This document shows, one piece after another, positions 1 to 9,931 of a stretch of DNA of 64,000 nucleotides. The stretch is taken from assembly GCA_001898235.1 (NCBI GenBank), contig MKTN01000032.1, positions 1 through 64,000 of the forward strand. The letters are read 5' to 3'. Below the pieces are notes generated by a model that had not been told where the DNA came from, did no database searches, and worked only from the letters and a program-made list of their open reading frames with translations. Origin of the DNA: Gammaproteobacteria bacterium 39-13 (GTDB lineage Bacteria > Pseudomonadota > Gammaproteobacteria > Berkiellales > Berkiellaceae). Made by a program: the position numbers and the translations under genes. Each line of letters starts with the position of its first letter. The first letter of the stretch is position 1.

Positions 1-147
1 CACACAATTTAAAAGTAGTCCACATGCTTTTGCAAATTCTTTTGAAATACGTTGAGAAAGTGCGGATACCGCTTGAGCCTCAATTTCTATCACTTTTTTG
101 CCTTGAGCAATAAAATTCTCTTGCAGGAGTGCCGTATCAATTGTCAT
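1..147 (-). CDS. kdsD: Arabinose-5-phosphate isomerase, N-terminal part (cut by window edge)
   Basis: The first 49 codons are present, starting from an ATG at 147 and running off the window start. KdsD converts ribulose-5-phosphate to arabinose-5-phosphate, the first step towards the Kdo sugar of lipopolysaccharide, in the cytosol. The visible residues (VIEIEAQAVSALSQRI, then FAKACGLLL) match the helical N-terminus that precedes the SIS domain in KdsD/KpsF. The SIS and CBS domains lie outside the window. The divergent position next to mlaF is the arrangement known from many gammaproteobacteria and supports the call. Confidence 0.8.
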   Translation of the reverse strand, partial: MTIDTALLQENFIAQGKKVIEIEAQAVSALSQRISKEFAKACGLLLNCV

Positions 148-498
148 AGCGTTTATTCTTATATCTTAGTTTTCTTTCAAAATCCAATTAACTCATTGGA
201 AATATAGCATTTGTTGTCTAAAAATAAACTAATAGTAACATTTTCAGGCTTGGCATCTTAGTCTTCATAATACCCAAGCATAGTTGTTGAGCTAGGACCT
301 GCCGCGTAGTATCTCGGCTGAATCCTTAGCTAAGTGTGTTAAAATAGTTTCGCTGCTATTATAAAGTATTCAAACCAATATATATACTATAAGGATGGCT
401 CTAGCCTCAGTGCAAACAAATTAAGAAAGTATGCTTTGAGTAGAGAGTGCTGACTTTAAGTATGATAGAGTGTGTGCCCTGGATTTAGTTGACAAATT
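148..498. other. Divergent kdsD/mlaF intergenic region
   Basis: This 351-bp AT-rich stretch separates the divergent genes kdsD and mlaF and must hold both promoters. I see a TATTAT at 357-362 and a TTGAGT/TATGAT pair at 436-466, but the latter has a 19-bp spacer and neither is convincing. A TTGACA lies directly before the mlaF ATG, too close to be its -35 box. No Shine-Dalgarno sequence is obvious before mlaF. No RNA gene or repeat recognised. Confidence 0.5.
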
Positions 499-1320
499 AT
501 GACGGCTATCGTGCAACAAAATTGTGTTGAAATAAGTAACCTGACTTTTAGTTGGGGTAATGGGCATCGCATTATTTTTGATGATGTAGATATTAATGTC
601 CCTGTTGGAAAGATAACTGCCATTATGGGACCCAGTGGAAGTGGTAAAACTACCTTGCTTAGGTTGATTGGGGGGCAACTTTTACCCAATCAAGGAAAAA
701 TTTTAGTCAACGGCTTAAATATCCCTGAATTGAATCGTCAGGAACTTTATGCGGCTAGAAGACAAATGGGAATGCTATTTCAAAGTGGCGCTTTATTTTC
801 TGATTTAACTGTTTTTGATAATGTCGCTTTTCCTCTAAGAGAGCATACTGAGCTAAGCGAGCCTCTTATCCGAGATATCGTGCTCATGAAATTACAAGCA
901 GTGGGCTTGAGAGGCGCACGAGATTTGATGCCAAATGAATTATCTGGTGGGATGCAGCGTAGAGCTGCGTTAGCACGAACAATTGCCTTAGATCCGACCC
1001 TCATCATGTACGATGAGCCTTTTGCTGGTCAGGATCCTATTTCAATGGGCGTATTAGTAAAATTAATTAAGTTACTTAATGATGCTTTGGGGCTCACTAG
1101 CATTATTGTTTCGCATGATGTCATAGAAACCAGCACCATCGCAGATTACATTTACCTCATCGCTGAAGGGAAAATAATAGGTCAGGGCTCACCAGAACAA
1201 ATTAAGCACCATTCTTCTACCTGGGTGCAGCAATTTATGCATGGGTTACCCGATGGTCCGGTTCCCTTTCATTATCCAGCGAAGAATTATACTAGCGATC
1301 TCATGGGGGATAACGTTTGA
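499..1320 (+). CDS. mlaF: Phospholipid transport ABC ATPase MlaF
   Basis: MlaF is the cytosolic ATPase of the MlaFEDB complex, which keeps the outer membrane asymmetric by moving phospholipids between the membranes. The 273-residue protein has a Walker A GPSGSGKT near residue 44, a Q-loop around 95, the signature LSGG at about 148, Walker B LIMYDEP at about 168 and a switch SHD near 207. Length is normal for the family. It is the first gene of a tight mlaFEDCB operon, and mlaE overlaps its stop codon. The ATG at 499 has no clear ribosome binding site, but the protein start aligns with the family. Confidence 0.95.
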   Translation: MTAIVQQNCVEISNLTFSWGNGHRIIFDDVDINVPVGKITAIMGPSGSGKTTLLRLIGGQLLPNQGKILVNGLNIPELNRQELYAARRQMGMLFQSGALFSDLTVFDNVAFPLREHTELSEPLIRDIVLMKLQAVGLRGARDLMPNELSGGMQRRAALARTIALDPTLIMYDEPFAGQDPISMGVLVKLIKLLNDALGLTSIIVSHDVIETSTIADYIYLIAEGKIIGQGSPEQIKHHSSTWVQQFMHGLPDGPVPFHYPAKNYTSDLMGDNV

Positions 1321-2096
1321 TCTCGCGTGTACAAGATTTAGGCAAAGAAGGTTTAAAATTCTTCGGCACAGCAGGAAAAGCAGTTTTTTTCCTGCTTCAG
1401 GCTATTTTGGGGCGTCCTTCGCTTAAGGGATTCGGGTTATTGATCCCTCAGCTTTACATGGTCGGCGTGATGTCGATGGTGATTATTGCTGTCTCAGGTT
1501 TGTTTATTGGGATGGTATTAGGGTTTCAGGGATATACTATTTTAGTGAAATTTGGCGCTGAGCATGCATTAGGCCAATTAATTGCTTTAAGTTTAGTAAG
1601 AGAATTAGGCCCTGTTGTGGGCGCACTTTTATTTGCAGGTCGGGCAGGATCTGCTTTAACAGCAGAAATTGGTTTGATGAAAGCAACTGAGCAATTATCC
1701 AGCATGGAAATGCTAGGCGTCGATCCTTTGCGCCGTATTATTGCGCCGCGTTTTTGGGCAGGGCAAATCTCACTTCCTATTCTGGCTCTGATATTTAGTA
1801 GTGTTGCTGTGTATGGTGGTCACTTAGTAGGCGTGCAGTGGTTAGGTGTTGATAATGGCGCCTTTTGGGCTAATATGCAGTCTTCAGTAGACTTTTACGA
1901 TGATGTTTTAAATGGGATCATTAAAAGCGTGATCTTTGGTACGGTTGTCACTTGGATAGCGGTTTACCAAGGTTATGTTTGTGTGCCAACTTCTGAAGGG
2001 ATTAGCCGAGCGACAACACGAACTGTCGTCTTCTCCTCTTTGGCTATTTTAGGTCTTGATTTCTTTCTTACCGCAATGATGTTTGGAGGATTGTAA
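1317..2096 (+). CDS. mlaE: Phospholipid transport permease MlaE
   Basis: MlaE is the inner-membrane permease that pairs with MlaF and the MlaD ring. The 259-residue protein has several hydrophobic segments and the long conserved coupling region with [19 protein letters not shown] and TAEIG around residues 98-120, typical of the MlaE/YrbE family. The start is a TTG at 1317 that overlaps the mlaF stop codon, which implies translational coupling. mlaD begins at its last base. Confidence 0.95.
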   Translation: MISRVQDLGKEGLKFFGTAGKAVFFLLQAILGRPSLKGFGLLIPQLYMVGVMSMVIIAVSGLFIGMVLGFQGYTILVKFGAEHALGQLIALSLVRELGPVVGALLFAGRAGSALTAEIGLMKATEQLSSMEMLGVDPLRRIIAPRFWAGQISLPILALIFSSVAVYGGHLVGVQWLGVDNGAFWANMQSSVDFYDDVLNGIIKSVIFGTVVTWIAVYQGYVCVPTSEGISRATTRTVVFSSLAILGLDFFLTAMMFGGL

Positions 2097-2566
2097 TGCA
2101 GAAACGGACGATTGAAATCGCCGTTGGTATATTCTTCTTGTTGGGAATTGCCGCGTTTGCTGTGATGGCTATAAAAGTTAGCGGATTGAGCGAAATATAC
2201 AATGCCTCGGGGTATACCATCACCGCTGAATTTGAGAATATTGGTGGCTTAAAGCCTCGTGCACGTGTCAGCATTGCGGGTGTTGCTGTTGGTAGAGTTG
2301 TTTCAATTGATTTTGATGACAAGAGTTATTTAGCCAAAGTGACACTGAACATTGACAATTCAGTCAGAAATTTACCTGATGATACAAGTGCAAGTATTTT
2401 AACCGCAGGCTTATTAGGTGATAATTACATTGGTTTGTCGCCAGGATTTAGTGATAATTTCCTTAAACCAGGTTCTAATATTCCTTTAGAAAATACGAAT
2501 AAAGCTGTGGTTTTAGAAGAATTGGTATCAAAGTTTTTTGCTGGTCAGGCAAGTGGCTTGAAATAA
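2096..2566 (+). CDS. mlaD: Phospholipid transport substrate-binding protein MlaD (MCE domain)
   Basis: MlaD is anchored in the inner membrane by one N-terminal helix (about residues 7-26) and forms a hexameric periplasmic MCE ring through which lipids pass. The MCE domain begins around residue 38 with YTITAEFENIGGLKPRARVSI. The 156-residue length is ordinary. The ATG overlaps the last base of the mlaE stop codon. Confidence 0.95.
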   Translation: MQKRTIEIAVGIFFLLGIAAFAVMAIKVSGLSEIYNASGYTITAEFENIGGLKPRARVSIAGVAVGRVVSIDFDDKSYLAKVTLNIDNSVRNLPDDTSASILTAGLLGDNYIGLSPGFSDNFLKPGSNIPLENTNKAVVLEELVSKFFAGQASGLK

Positions 2567-2575
2567 GGAACCAGA

Positions 2576-3193
2576 ATGCGTTCAATTTTTCCTCGCGTAA
2601 TTTCGTTTATATTCGCTTTTTTTATAGCGACTCAAACTATTGCGCAAGAAGCGCCTGATGCACTACTTCAACGTGTGACTCAAGAAATGATTTCGGCACT
2701 TCGTAGTAACGACAAAGACTTACGTGAGCACCCCACTCATATCTACAAAATTATCGACCAAATTTTAGTGCCCCACATTGATTGGACAACAATGTCACGA
2801 TGGGTAATTGGACGTCCTGCATGGGAAAAAGCAACAGAAGCTCAGCGTAATAACTTCTCAAAAGAATTTAAAGATTTATTAATTCGTACCTATGCAAGCA
2901 CCCTAAGAGCATACAATAATCAGACGATTGAGTATTTGCCGATACGAGGTGGTACGCAAGGTAAAAGCCGCGTTCAAGTAGCAAGCTTGATTCGTGAGTC
3001 TGGCAGAGAACCAATTAAAGTGACCTATCGTTTGACGAATCATGGTGGAAAATGGTTGGTTTACGATATCAGCATTGAAGGGGTTAGTTTATTGAAAGGA
3101 TTTCAATCACAATTTGCACAGGAATTGCAGCAAAAAGGGATAGATGCAGTTATTCAACGTTTACACCAACATAATGAAAAGCCACTACGGTGA
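2576..3193 (+). CDS. mlaC: Periplasmic phospholipid-binding protein MlaC
   Basis: MlaC shuttles phospholipids through the periplasm between the outer-membrane MlaA-porin complex and MlaFEDB. The 205-residue product starts with a signal peptide (about residues 1-23, ending in QTIA). The mature part matches the MlaC/Ttg2D fold (FKDLLIRTYASTL, then KWLVYDISIEGVSLL). An mlaA gene is not in this window. mlaB overlaps its end by four bases. Confidence 0.93.
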   Translation: MRSIFPRVISFIFAFFIATQTIAQEAPDALLQRVTQEMISALRSNDKDLREHPTHIYKIIDQILVPHIDWTTMSRWVIGRPAWEKATEAQRNNFSKEFKDLLIRTYASTLRAYNNQTIEYLPIRGGTQGKSRVQVASLIRESGREPIKVTYRLTNHGGKWLVYDISIEGVSLLKGFQSQFAQELQQKGIDAVIQRLHQHNEKPLR

Positions 3194-3492
3194 TAGATAT
3201 AACGATTAGCTTAAAAGGTAATGAGATGCTTGTGGGAGGGAAACTCGTCCACAATACGGTGATGGCTGCGCTTGAAAAAAGTATTGCTTTATTGCCAAGC
3301 GATCAGGAAATCAGTGTTAATTTAAGCGCAGTTACTGGCTGTGATAGCTCAAGTCTTGCCTTTTTAACAGCTCTCATGCGAGAAGGTAAAAAACGACGTA
3401 CTCAGCTGCATTTTAGTCACATACCTGCCGAAATGGATCAAATTGGTCGGGTAAGTGGTTTAGACAATGTGTTACCAATAACGAAAAGGTAA
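3190..3492 (+). CDS. mlaB: STAS-domain protein MlaB
   Basis: MlaB is the small cytosolic STAS subunit that binds MlaF and is needed for stable assembly of the transporter. The 100-residue protein has the STAS pattern, including CDSSSLAFLTALMREGKKR at about residues 50-69, where the conserved serine loop lies. It starts with GTG at 3190, overlapping the mlaC stop codon, and closes the mla operon. Confidence 0.88.
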   Translation: MIDITISLKGNEMLVGGKLVHNTVMAALEKSIALLPSDQEISVNLSAVTGCDSSSLAFLTALMREGKKRRTQLHFSHIPAEMDQIGRVSGLDNVLPITKR

Positions 3493-3497
3493 CAGTT

Positions 3498-5339
3498 ATG
3501 TATGTTATCTACTGTTTATTGTTATGGACGTTTGTTTATTCGCTACCGGGGCTCGCTGTTTTTCCACAATTAATGACGAGTCCACGGACCGCTTTCGCCA
3601 TTCCCATTATTAGTGTTTTTGTTATCTACTGCATTGCCTCTGCAACCATCAGTTTAGGTATATTAACAACGCCTTTGGCTGTTGCGATTGCGCTAACGAT
3701 AGGTACTGTTGCAGCTTTAAGAATGAGAAAAACCATTGCAACAGCGACTTTCTCATGGTCAAGCCAAGATGTCTTTATCTATATCTTTCATGTGATCTTA
3801 CTATTTCCCTATTTTATTAAATTGGGAACTCACGCTTTTGAGCGAGGAGATGAAATTTATAGTTGGAACTTTTGGGCGATACAACATTATTTTCTTGAGC
3901 CAATTGATTTTTCCCATACTGGCGCCCCATACCCACAATTATTTCCAAAATTACTCGCTTTTTGTTACCACATTGTTGGCGATCTAGAGCTTCAGCTTCC
4001 TGTTAGAGCGATGCTGATTGTTTTTTCTTGGTCAATGCTCACCGCTATTGCGATGGCTTATCGTCAACGCATGGCTGCTCATTTAGGCACTTATCTTGCT
4101 CTATTACTTTATGTCATGGCGTTTGTAGGTTTAGAGCAATTTTTTGATGATGGTTATGCTGATCCTATTATGAATGGGTGTTTACTGGTTTCAGTTGCCC
4201 TATTTTGGCAAAGCCAGCAAAAACCTTCATTTCACATTAGCCCAACGATGTTAGCTTTGTGGTCGGTGCTATGCGGTATAGCTGCTGCTCATGCTAAACA
4301 ACCCGGCTTACTATGGATATTATTTTCGTTACCTGTTTTGTTATGGTTTGGAGCGCCAGTAAATGCGAAATGGCGATATCGACTGCTTTGTATACCTTCT
4401 ATTTTAGGGGGGCTAACATGGTTGGTAGGAGAGGGAAGCACATTTCATCATAACAAAGGCGTAATTGGCTTATCTATTGCTGATCGTGACGTTATCGCGC
4501 AATTAGCTTTTTCCGTCAATAAATATTTCATTCATCAACCTTGCTTATTTTTGTTATTTTTACTTGCTTGGTTAAGTTGTCGTAAAGATAAGAGTCTGCG
4601 CCGGCTTGTTATCTTATTTATGATCCCCAGTTTGTTTTGTTGGTTTTTATTCGGGGCCTATCACCTACGTTTAGGTCAACACCTTATAGCCTTTGCTTTC
4701 TTTATTGTGGCGGCAAGTGGCTACGCACTTCCCACAAAATTAACCACTTGGGAAGGTTGGCAGCGTTTCTGGAGTTGGTTAGCAATTAGACAAAAGCAGT
4801 GCTTTATGGCTACTGTTGGCGTTAGTATCGTCATGGGTGGCTTGTTATTTGTTCAAGGAACTTGGCTAGAAAAGGGCAAGATCAGTTTATATGCTGGCGG
4901 TCGTCAAAGCTTACAACGCTACTTTGGTCAGGATGCTGATCATATTTATGCGAATGTCTATCGCAACTCTGAAGCTTTACTTTGGGTGCCTTCACGTTAT
5001 CTTTATGGTTTATTTTACAAGCATACTCAATTAACCACACCTGATTATCCACGTTATGAAGCTTATAACCAGGCATCGCTAATTGATGAGTTACAACGTA
5101 AGCAGCCAGATTATGTTTTTACAGTGAGCCAAGATGTCATTGATGGGCCTGCTTCAAAGGTACTAAGTGAAGTTGTGAAAGAATGCCCCATGGCATTTGA
5201 ACAAATTTCTTTCTCAAAAAACAGGTTTAGTTTTGTAACTTACAAAATTAATAAAACAGTGCTTCAGCAAGATCCTTGTTTACTGAATTTGGCAAAGGAT
5301 CAAAACTCAAATCAGATAGCTCTTAAGCAAGATAACTAA
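3498..5339 (+). CDS. Polytopic membrane protein, possible GT-C glycosyltransferase
   Basis: A 613-residue protein with about eleven hydrophobic segments and a C-terminal soluble part of about 150 residues. The first long loop holds ERGDEIYSWNFWA (about residue 114), an acidic motif placed as in polyprenyl-phosphate sugar-dependent GT-C transferases, and a later loop has FFDDGYADP. It lies five bases after mlaB, so it is probably co-transcribed, although it is not a standard mla component. GT-C membership is inferred from architecture; acceptor and sugar are unknown. Confidence 0.6.
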   Translation: MYVIYCLLLWTFVYSLPGLAVFPQLMTSPRTAFAIPIISVFVIYCIASATISLGILTTPLAVAIALTIGTVAALRMRKTIATATFSWSSQDVFIYIFHVILLFPYFIKLGTHAFERGDEIYSWNFWAIQHYFLEPIDFSHTGAPYPQLFPKLLAFCYHIVGDLELQLPVRAMLIVFSWSMLTAIAMAYRQRMAAHLGTYLALLLYVMAFVGLEQFFDDGYADPIMNGCLLVSVALFWQSQQKPSFHISPTMLALWSVLCGIAAAHAKQPGLLWILFSLPVLLWFGAPVNAKWRYRLLCIPSILGGLTWLVGEGSTFHHNKGVIGLSIADRDVIAQLAFSVNKYFIHQPCLFLLFLLAWLSCRKDKSLRRLVILFMIPSLFCWFLFGAYHLRLGQHLIAFAFFIVAASGYALPTKLTTWEGWQRFWSWLAIRQKQCFMATVGVSIVMGGLLFVQGTWLEKGKISLYAGGRQSLQRYFGQDADHIYANVYRNSEALLWVPSRYLYGLFYKHTQLTTPDYPRYEAYNQASLIDELQRKQPDYVFTVSQDVIDGPASKVLSEVVKECPMAFEQISFSKNRFSFVTYKINKTVLQQDPCLLNLAKDQNSNQIALKQDN

Positions 5340-5521
5340 TGGGGCTTGCTACTGAGGCAACGGCAAGAACTATAAGCAAATGGGGATATGTGGCGAGAAG
5401 AAAGTCAACTCGGCGTCGCTTTCAACCCCTGACTCAGCTATCATGTGCGAACGATTTTTCGGTAGCCGAAGAAGGCGCTTTTTTGCGCTTTTGCGTTTTC
5501 AGAGGTAAAAAGGGTTAAGAT

Positions 5522-5752
5522 ATGCATCCTGATGAAATCAAAAAGATGATCGAAAGCAACATTCCTGACTCAGAGGTGGTTGTGACAGGAGATGGTAGGC
5601 ACTTTGAAGCCACAGTGATTTCTTCACTTTTTGAAGGGATGAGTTTGCTTGCAAGGCAACGCCATGTCTATGGTACGTTAGGTGATAATATCCACAATGG
5701 GAACATTCATGCTTTATCAATTAAGGCAAAGACCCCTAGTGACAGAACTTGA
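5522..5752 (+). CDS. ibaG: BolA-family protein IbaG (YrbA)
   Basis: A 76-residue BolA-like protein. IbaG works with monothiol glutaredoxins in iron-sulfur handling and acid response. The helix-turn region and the RHVYGTLGD...IHALSIKAKTP end match the family. The usual neighbours are present: the mla operon upstream and murA 15 bases downstream. The 182-bp gap before it contains small hairpins but no certain promoter. Confidence 0.9.
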   Translation: MHPDEIKKMIESNIPDSEVVVTGDGRHFEATVISSLFEGMSLLARQRHVYGTLGDNIHNGNIHALSIKAKTPSDRT

Positions 5753-7030
<1,278 letters not shown>

Positions 7031-7063
7031 TTTTTATTTTTTAGTTTTCAAAGTACATCTTAT

Positions 7064-7265
7064 CTAAGACCCTCCTAACCCTCTCCCTCTCCCGTAAACG
7101 GGAGGGGGGACAAGGGTAAAGCACTTTCGCAAACGAGAGGGTACGAAAATGAATATTTTCAGTTTCAAAAAAAGCAAGTATGGCATTGCTTAAGGAATTA
7201 TTTTTCAATACGTATTTCTTATTCCCACTACCGTTTACGTGGGAGGGTTAGGGTAAGGGTCTTAG
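7064..7265. repeat. MITE-like inverted-repeat element, CCCTCTCCCG family (copy B1)
   Basis: A 202-bp intergenic element bounded by inverted ends: CTAAGACCCT on the left and AGGGTCTTAG on the right, extended inward by CCTAACCCTC and GAGGGTTAGG. A smaller hairpin (CCCGTAAACGGG) sits inside the left end. There is no coding potential. It fills almost the whole gap between murA and the next gene. Related blocks occur at 15871, 41016, 49869 and 56919. Confidence 0.75.
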
Positions 7266-7301
7266 GTTAATAATAATTTTTGAACTTAAAAGAAAATACT
7301 A

Positions 7302-7967
7302 ATGAATTTACCAACCAACCCAAGCACTTTCCCTTCTGGTGAAACCAATTTCCTGATTGATGGCCCAAGTGGTCAATTGGAATTATTAAGCTTTGCTGCA
7401 AAAGGTCCTGCAAAAGGAGTAGCGATTATTTGCCATCCGCATCCGTTGCAGGAGGGTACAATGCATAACAAAGTGGTTCACACCTTATCGCGCGCTTTTC
7501 ATCGCAAAGATTTGCATGCTATTCGTTTTAATTATCGCGGTGTGGGTAAAAGCCAAGGACAATACGGCAATTCTGTTGGAGAAATCCAAGATTTAATGGC
7601 TGTACTTTCATGGGCAGATACTGTGCTAGACAATCCTAAGATTTGGTTAGCAGGATTTTCTTTTGGTGCTTATATTGCCGCGATGGGAGCAACTCAACAT
7701 GCGTGTCAGCAACTATTTACGGTTGCGCCTGCGGTGACACATCAGCCTTATTCTGAAATGCCATTGGTTTCATGTCCCTGGACCGTGATCCAAGGGGAAG
7801 CAGATGAAGTCGTTTCACCTTCAGAAGTGTTTACCTGGTTTGACCGTCATGCTGAACAACAGTCGCAAATGACGTTGATAAAATTACCTAATGCGTCTCA
7901 TTTTTTTCATGGTGATCTTATTGTTTTGCGTACGCTTGTTGAAGACGCCTTTGTTGAGCATTCATGA
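7302..7967 (+). CDS. Alpha/beta hydrolase (COG2945-like)
   Basis: A 221-residue cytosolic alpha/beta hydrolase. It has the oxyanion region CHPHPLQEGTMHNKVVHTL (about residue 46), the nucleophile elbow GFSFG (serine near 119), an acid in GEADEVV and a histidine in NASHFFHG, all in the correct order. This subgroup is found in many proteobacteria without a settled substrate. zapE overlaps its stop by four bases, so the two are co-transcribed. Confidence 0.8.
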   Translation: MNLPTNPSTFPSGETNFLIDGPSGQLELLSFAAKGPAKGVAIICHPHPLQEGTMHNKVVHTLSRAFHRKDLHAIRFNYRGVGKSQGQYGNSVGEIQDLMAVLSWADTVLDNPKIWLAGFSFGAYIAAMGATQHACQQLFTVAPAVTHQPYSEMPLVSCPWTVIQGEADEVVSPSEVFTWFDRHAEQQSQMTLIKLPNASHFFHGDLIVLRTLVEDAFVEHS

Positions 7968-9049
7968 TCCCATCTCAACGCTACCAGTCTTATCTGCAAA
8001 GTGGCAAGCTGATTGCTGATGCAACACAACAAGAGATAGTCGCTTATTTCGATGTTCTTTTTCACCACTTAAATAATCAATATCGTCAGCGTTTTTTAAG
8101 CCGAATTTATAGAAGTGTGGGGATCAAACAAACCCCAGTGAAAGGATTGTACCTTTGGGGAGGCGTGGGGCGAGGTAAAACGTTTTTGATGGATTTGTTT
8201 TTTCATTCCTTGCCTTTTACGCAAAAAACACGATTACATTTTCATCGTTTCATGAATTACGTACATCATGCAATGCATGACTATCAAGGCCATAAAGATC
8301 CTTTAAAACATATTGCACGTGAGTTTGCCAACCATTCAATTGTGTTGTGCTTTGATGAACTATACGTTTCTGATATAGCCGATGCGATGATTTTATCTGA
8401 ATTATTTCATCATCTTTTTGAAGCGGGAGTGACTTTGGTTGCAACTTCAAATTTGCCGCCACAAGATTTGTATTTGAATGGGTTACAGCGCGATAAATTT
8501 TTACCAACGATTTCGCTTATTAATCAGCATACGAAAGTGATGGAAATTAAGGGTGCTTTGGATTATCGCTTGCAAAATTTAACACAATCAAAAATATACC
8601 ATTATCCTTTGAATGATGAAGCTGAGCGATATTTATCTCATTACTTTCAATTATTAGCACCAGAACATAATGGTGAAAAGACATTGATCATTAATGAGCG
8701 ATCTCTTGCAACCATCGATTGTGCTGACGGTGTAGTCTGGTTTACTTTTGAGACACTTTGCCAAACTGCACGAAGTGCGATGGATTATGTTGAAATTGCT
8801 AGATGTTTTCATACTGTATTACTGAGTGGTGTCAAAGAGATGGGACCGCAAAGAGAAGATGCTGCACGTCGATTTATTTCGCTTATTGATGAACTTTATG
8901 ATCACCAAGTGAAACTTATTATTTCAGCGCAAGCGCCTCTTCTTGCGTTATACAAAGGCGAAAGACACGTTTTTGAATTCCAGCGCACTATAAGTAGACT
9001 AACTGAAATGCAAAGTGAGGCCTACCTTGCTAAGCCGCACCTTCCTTAA
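7964..9049 (+). CDS. zapE: Cell division protein ZapE (AFG1-like ATPase)
   Basis: ZapE is an AAA+ family ATPase that associates with the Z-ring late in division; its mitochondrial homologue is Afg1/Lace1. The 361-residue protein has Walker A GGVGRGKT (about residue 66), RLHFHRFM, Walker B LCFDELYV and ATSNLPP, all standard for the family. It starts with ATG at 7964 inside the previous gene. Confidence 0.93.
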   Translation: MIPSQRYQSYLQSGKLIADATQQEIVAYFDVLFHHLNNQYRQRFLSRIYRSVGIKQTPVKGLYLWGGVGRGKTFLMDLFFHSLPFTQKTRLHFHRFMNYVHHAMHDYQGHKDPLKHIAREFANHSIVLCFDELYVSDIADAMILSELFHHLFEAGVTLVATSNLPPQDLYLNGLQRDKFLPTISLINQHTKVMEIKGALDYRLQNLTQSKIYHYPLNDEAERYLSHYFQLLAPEHNGEKTLIINERSLATIDCADGVVWFTFETLCQTARSAMDYVEIARCFHTVLLSGVKEMGPQREDAARRFISLIDELYDHQVKLIISAQAPLLALYKGERHVFEFQRTISRLTEMQSEAYLAKPHLP

Positions 9050-9133
9050 ATCAAAGCCTCCCTTGCATAATTAAATGTGATACTTTACGATGATGCCTCA
9101 ATTGTTGTATTACTAACTTTGTTAGGGGGAATT

Positions 9134-9418
9134 GTGAGAGATTTATCTTTTACTGAGAGCAGCCAAGTGTCAGGTGGTGAAGAACAAAAAACCAACTATG
9201 ACGAATTTTGGACAGCGTATTTTCAAGGCGCTGGATGGGGAGCAGGTTATTTAAGCTCTATCCCAATAGCAGTTTGTATGGCTGCTTATGCGATTGTTTA
9301 TTATGGGGTTTACACACCAATTGCTTATGTTGCATCAGGTGCTTATAGCGCAACCAGTTACGTTGCTGGCGGTGTGTACTCTGGCGCATCTTCTGCAGTT
9401 AACTCAATCACTAAGTAA
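9134..9418 (+). CDS. Bacteriocin-like precursor with double-glycine leader
   Basis: A 94-residue product starting at GTG 9134, which has a good AGGGGGA ribosome binding site; a longer in-frame start at 9077 has none. The N-terminus MRDLSFTESSQVSGG is a typical 15-residue double-glycine leader, recognised and cleaved after GG by C39-peptidase ABC exporters. The predicted mature peptide of 79 residues is rich in Gly, Ala, Ser and Tyr, with a hydrophobic middle and a quasi-repeated YVASGAYSATSYVAGGVYSG segment. No transporter or immunity gene is adjacent. A second precursor with a matching leader lies at 36372-36647. Antibacterial activity is inferred only. Confidence 0.7.
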   Translation: MRDLSFTESSQVSGGEEQKTNYDEFWTAYFQGAGWGAGYLSSIPIAVCMAAYAIVYYGVYTPIAYVASGAYSATSYVAGGVYSGASSAVNSITK

Positions 9419-9572
9419 GAGTTACTTTTTGGGCGGGCCTCGGTGTCCGCCCAGATGCTTATTACTACCGGCTAGTCACTGCTGGCCCCTGATTGGCTCC
9501 CTCAGGAAGGTGGGACGTTTATCTGCCTGTCTGTTTATTTACCTCTATGAGTAGGTGCCCCTTATAGCTCGC

Positions 9573-9601
9573 TTGTAAATGAGAATAATTATCATTAATA
9601 T
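9573..9601 (+). promoter_or_regulatory. feoAB promoter with Fur box
   Basis: TTGTAA (9573-9578) and TAATAT (9596-9601) form -35 and -10 boxes with a 17-bp spacer. The spacer is almost entirely AATGAGAATAATTATCATT (9578-9596), a close match to the palindromic Fur box (GATAATGATAATCATTATC). Fur with ferrous iron bound here would block RNA polymerase, giving iron-repressed feoAB. Confidence 0.85.
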
Positions 9602-9634
9602 TGTACCCAGATTGACGGAAGTGGAGAGTGATGC

Positions 9635-9931
9635 ATGCTGACACTAGATGCCATACCCATTGGCCAGCATGTTCGAATGGTCGGTTTTCGCCATCAAGCA
9701 CAGGGTTTTCGCCATAAATTATTAGCCATGGGATTAACACCTGGCGTCATAATGAAAATTGTCCGCCTTGCACCGCTTGGTGATCCTGTTCAAGTGATGT
9801 TGAGAGGATATACTCTCAGCTTGCGCAAAAAAGAATGTCAACAAATAGAAGTTGAGTATGCCGATGGCAACACCCAGCAACAAGATAACACATCAAACAC
9901 CAGTGCAGTTAACGCTTGCTTTAGTCGGTAA
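9635..9931 (+). CDS. feoA: Ferrous iron transport protein A
   Basis: FeoA is a small cytosolic SH3-like protein needed for FeoB-mediated ferrous iron uptake. The 98-residue product has the family core GQHVRMVGF, the MGLTPGV turn and LRGYTLSLRKKECQQIEV. The last 25 residues are polar and overlap the start of feoB in another frame, so the two are translationally coupled. A Fur box lies about 40 bases upstream. Confidence 0.92.
   Translation: MLTLDAIPIGQHVRMVGFRHQAQGFRHKLLAMGLTPGVIMKIVRLAPLGDPVQVMLRGYTLSLRKKECQQIEVEYADGNTQQQDNTSNTSAVNACFSR

Noticed and set aside
9431-9453. GGGCGG...CCGCCC hairpin after the leader-peptide gene taken as a terminator
   Set aside because: The stem is real but the T-run is before it and not after it on the + strand, and the - strand has an A-run, so a standard terminator is not supported.
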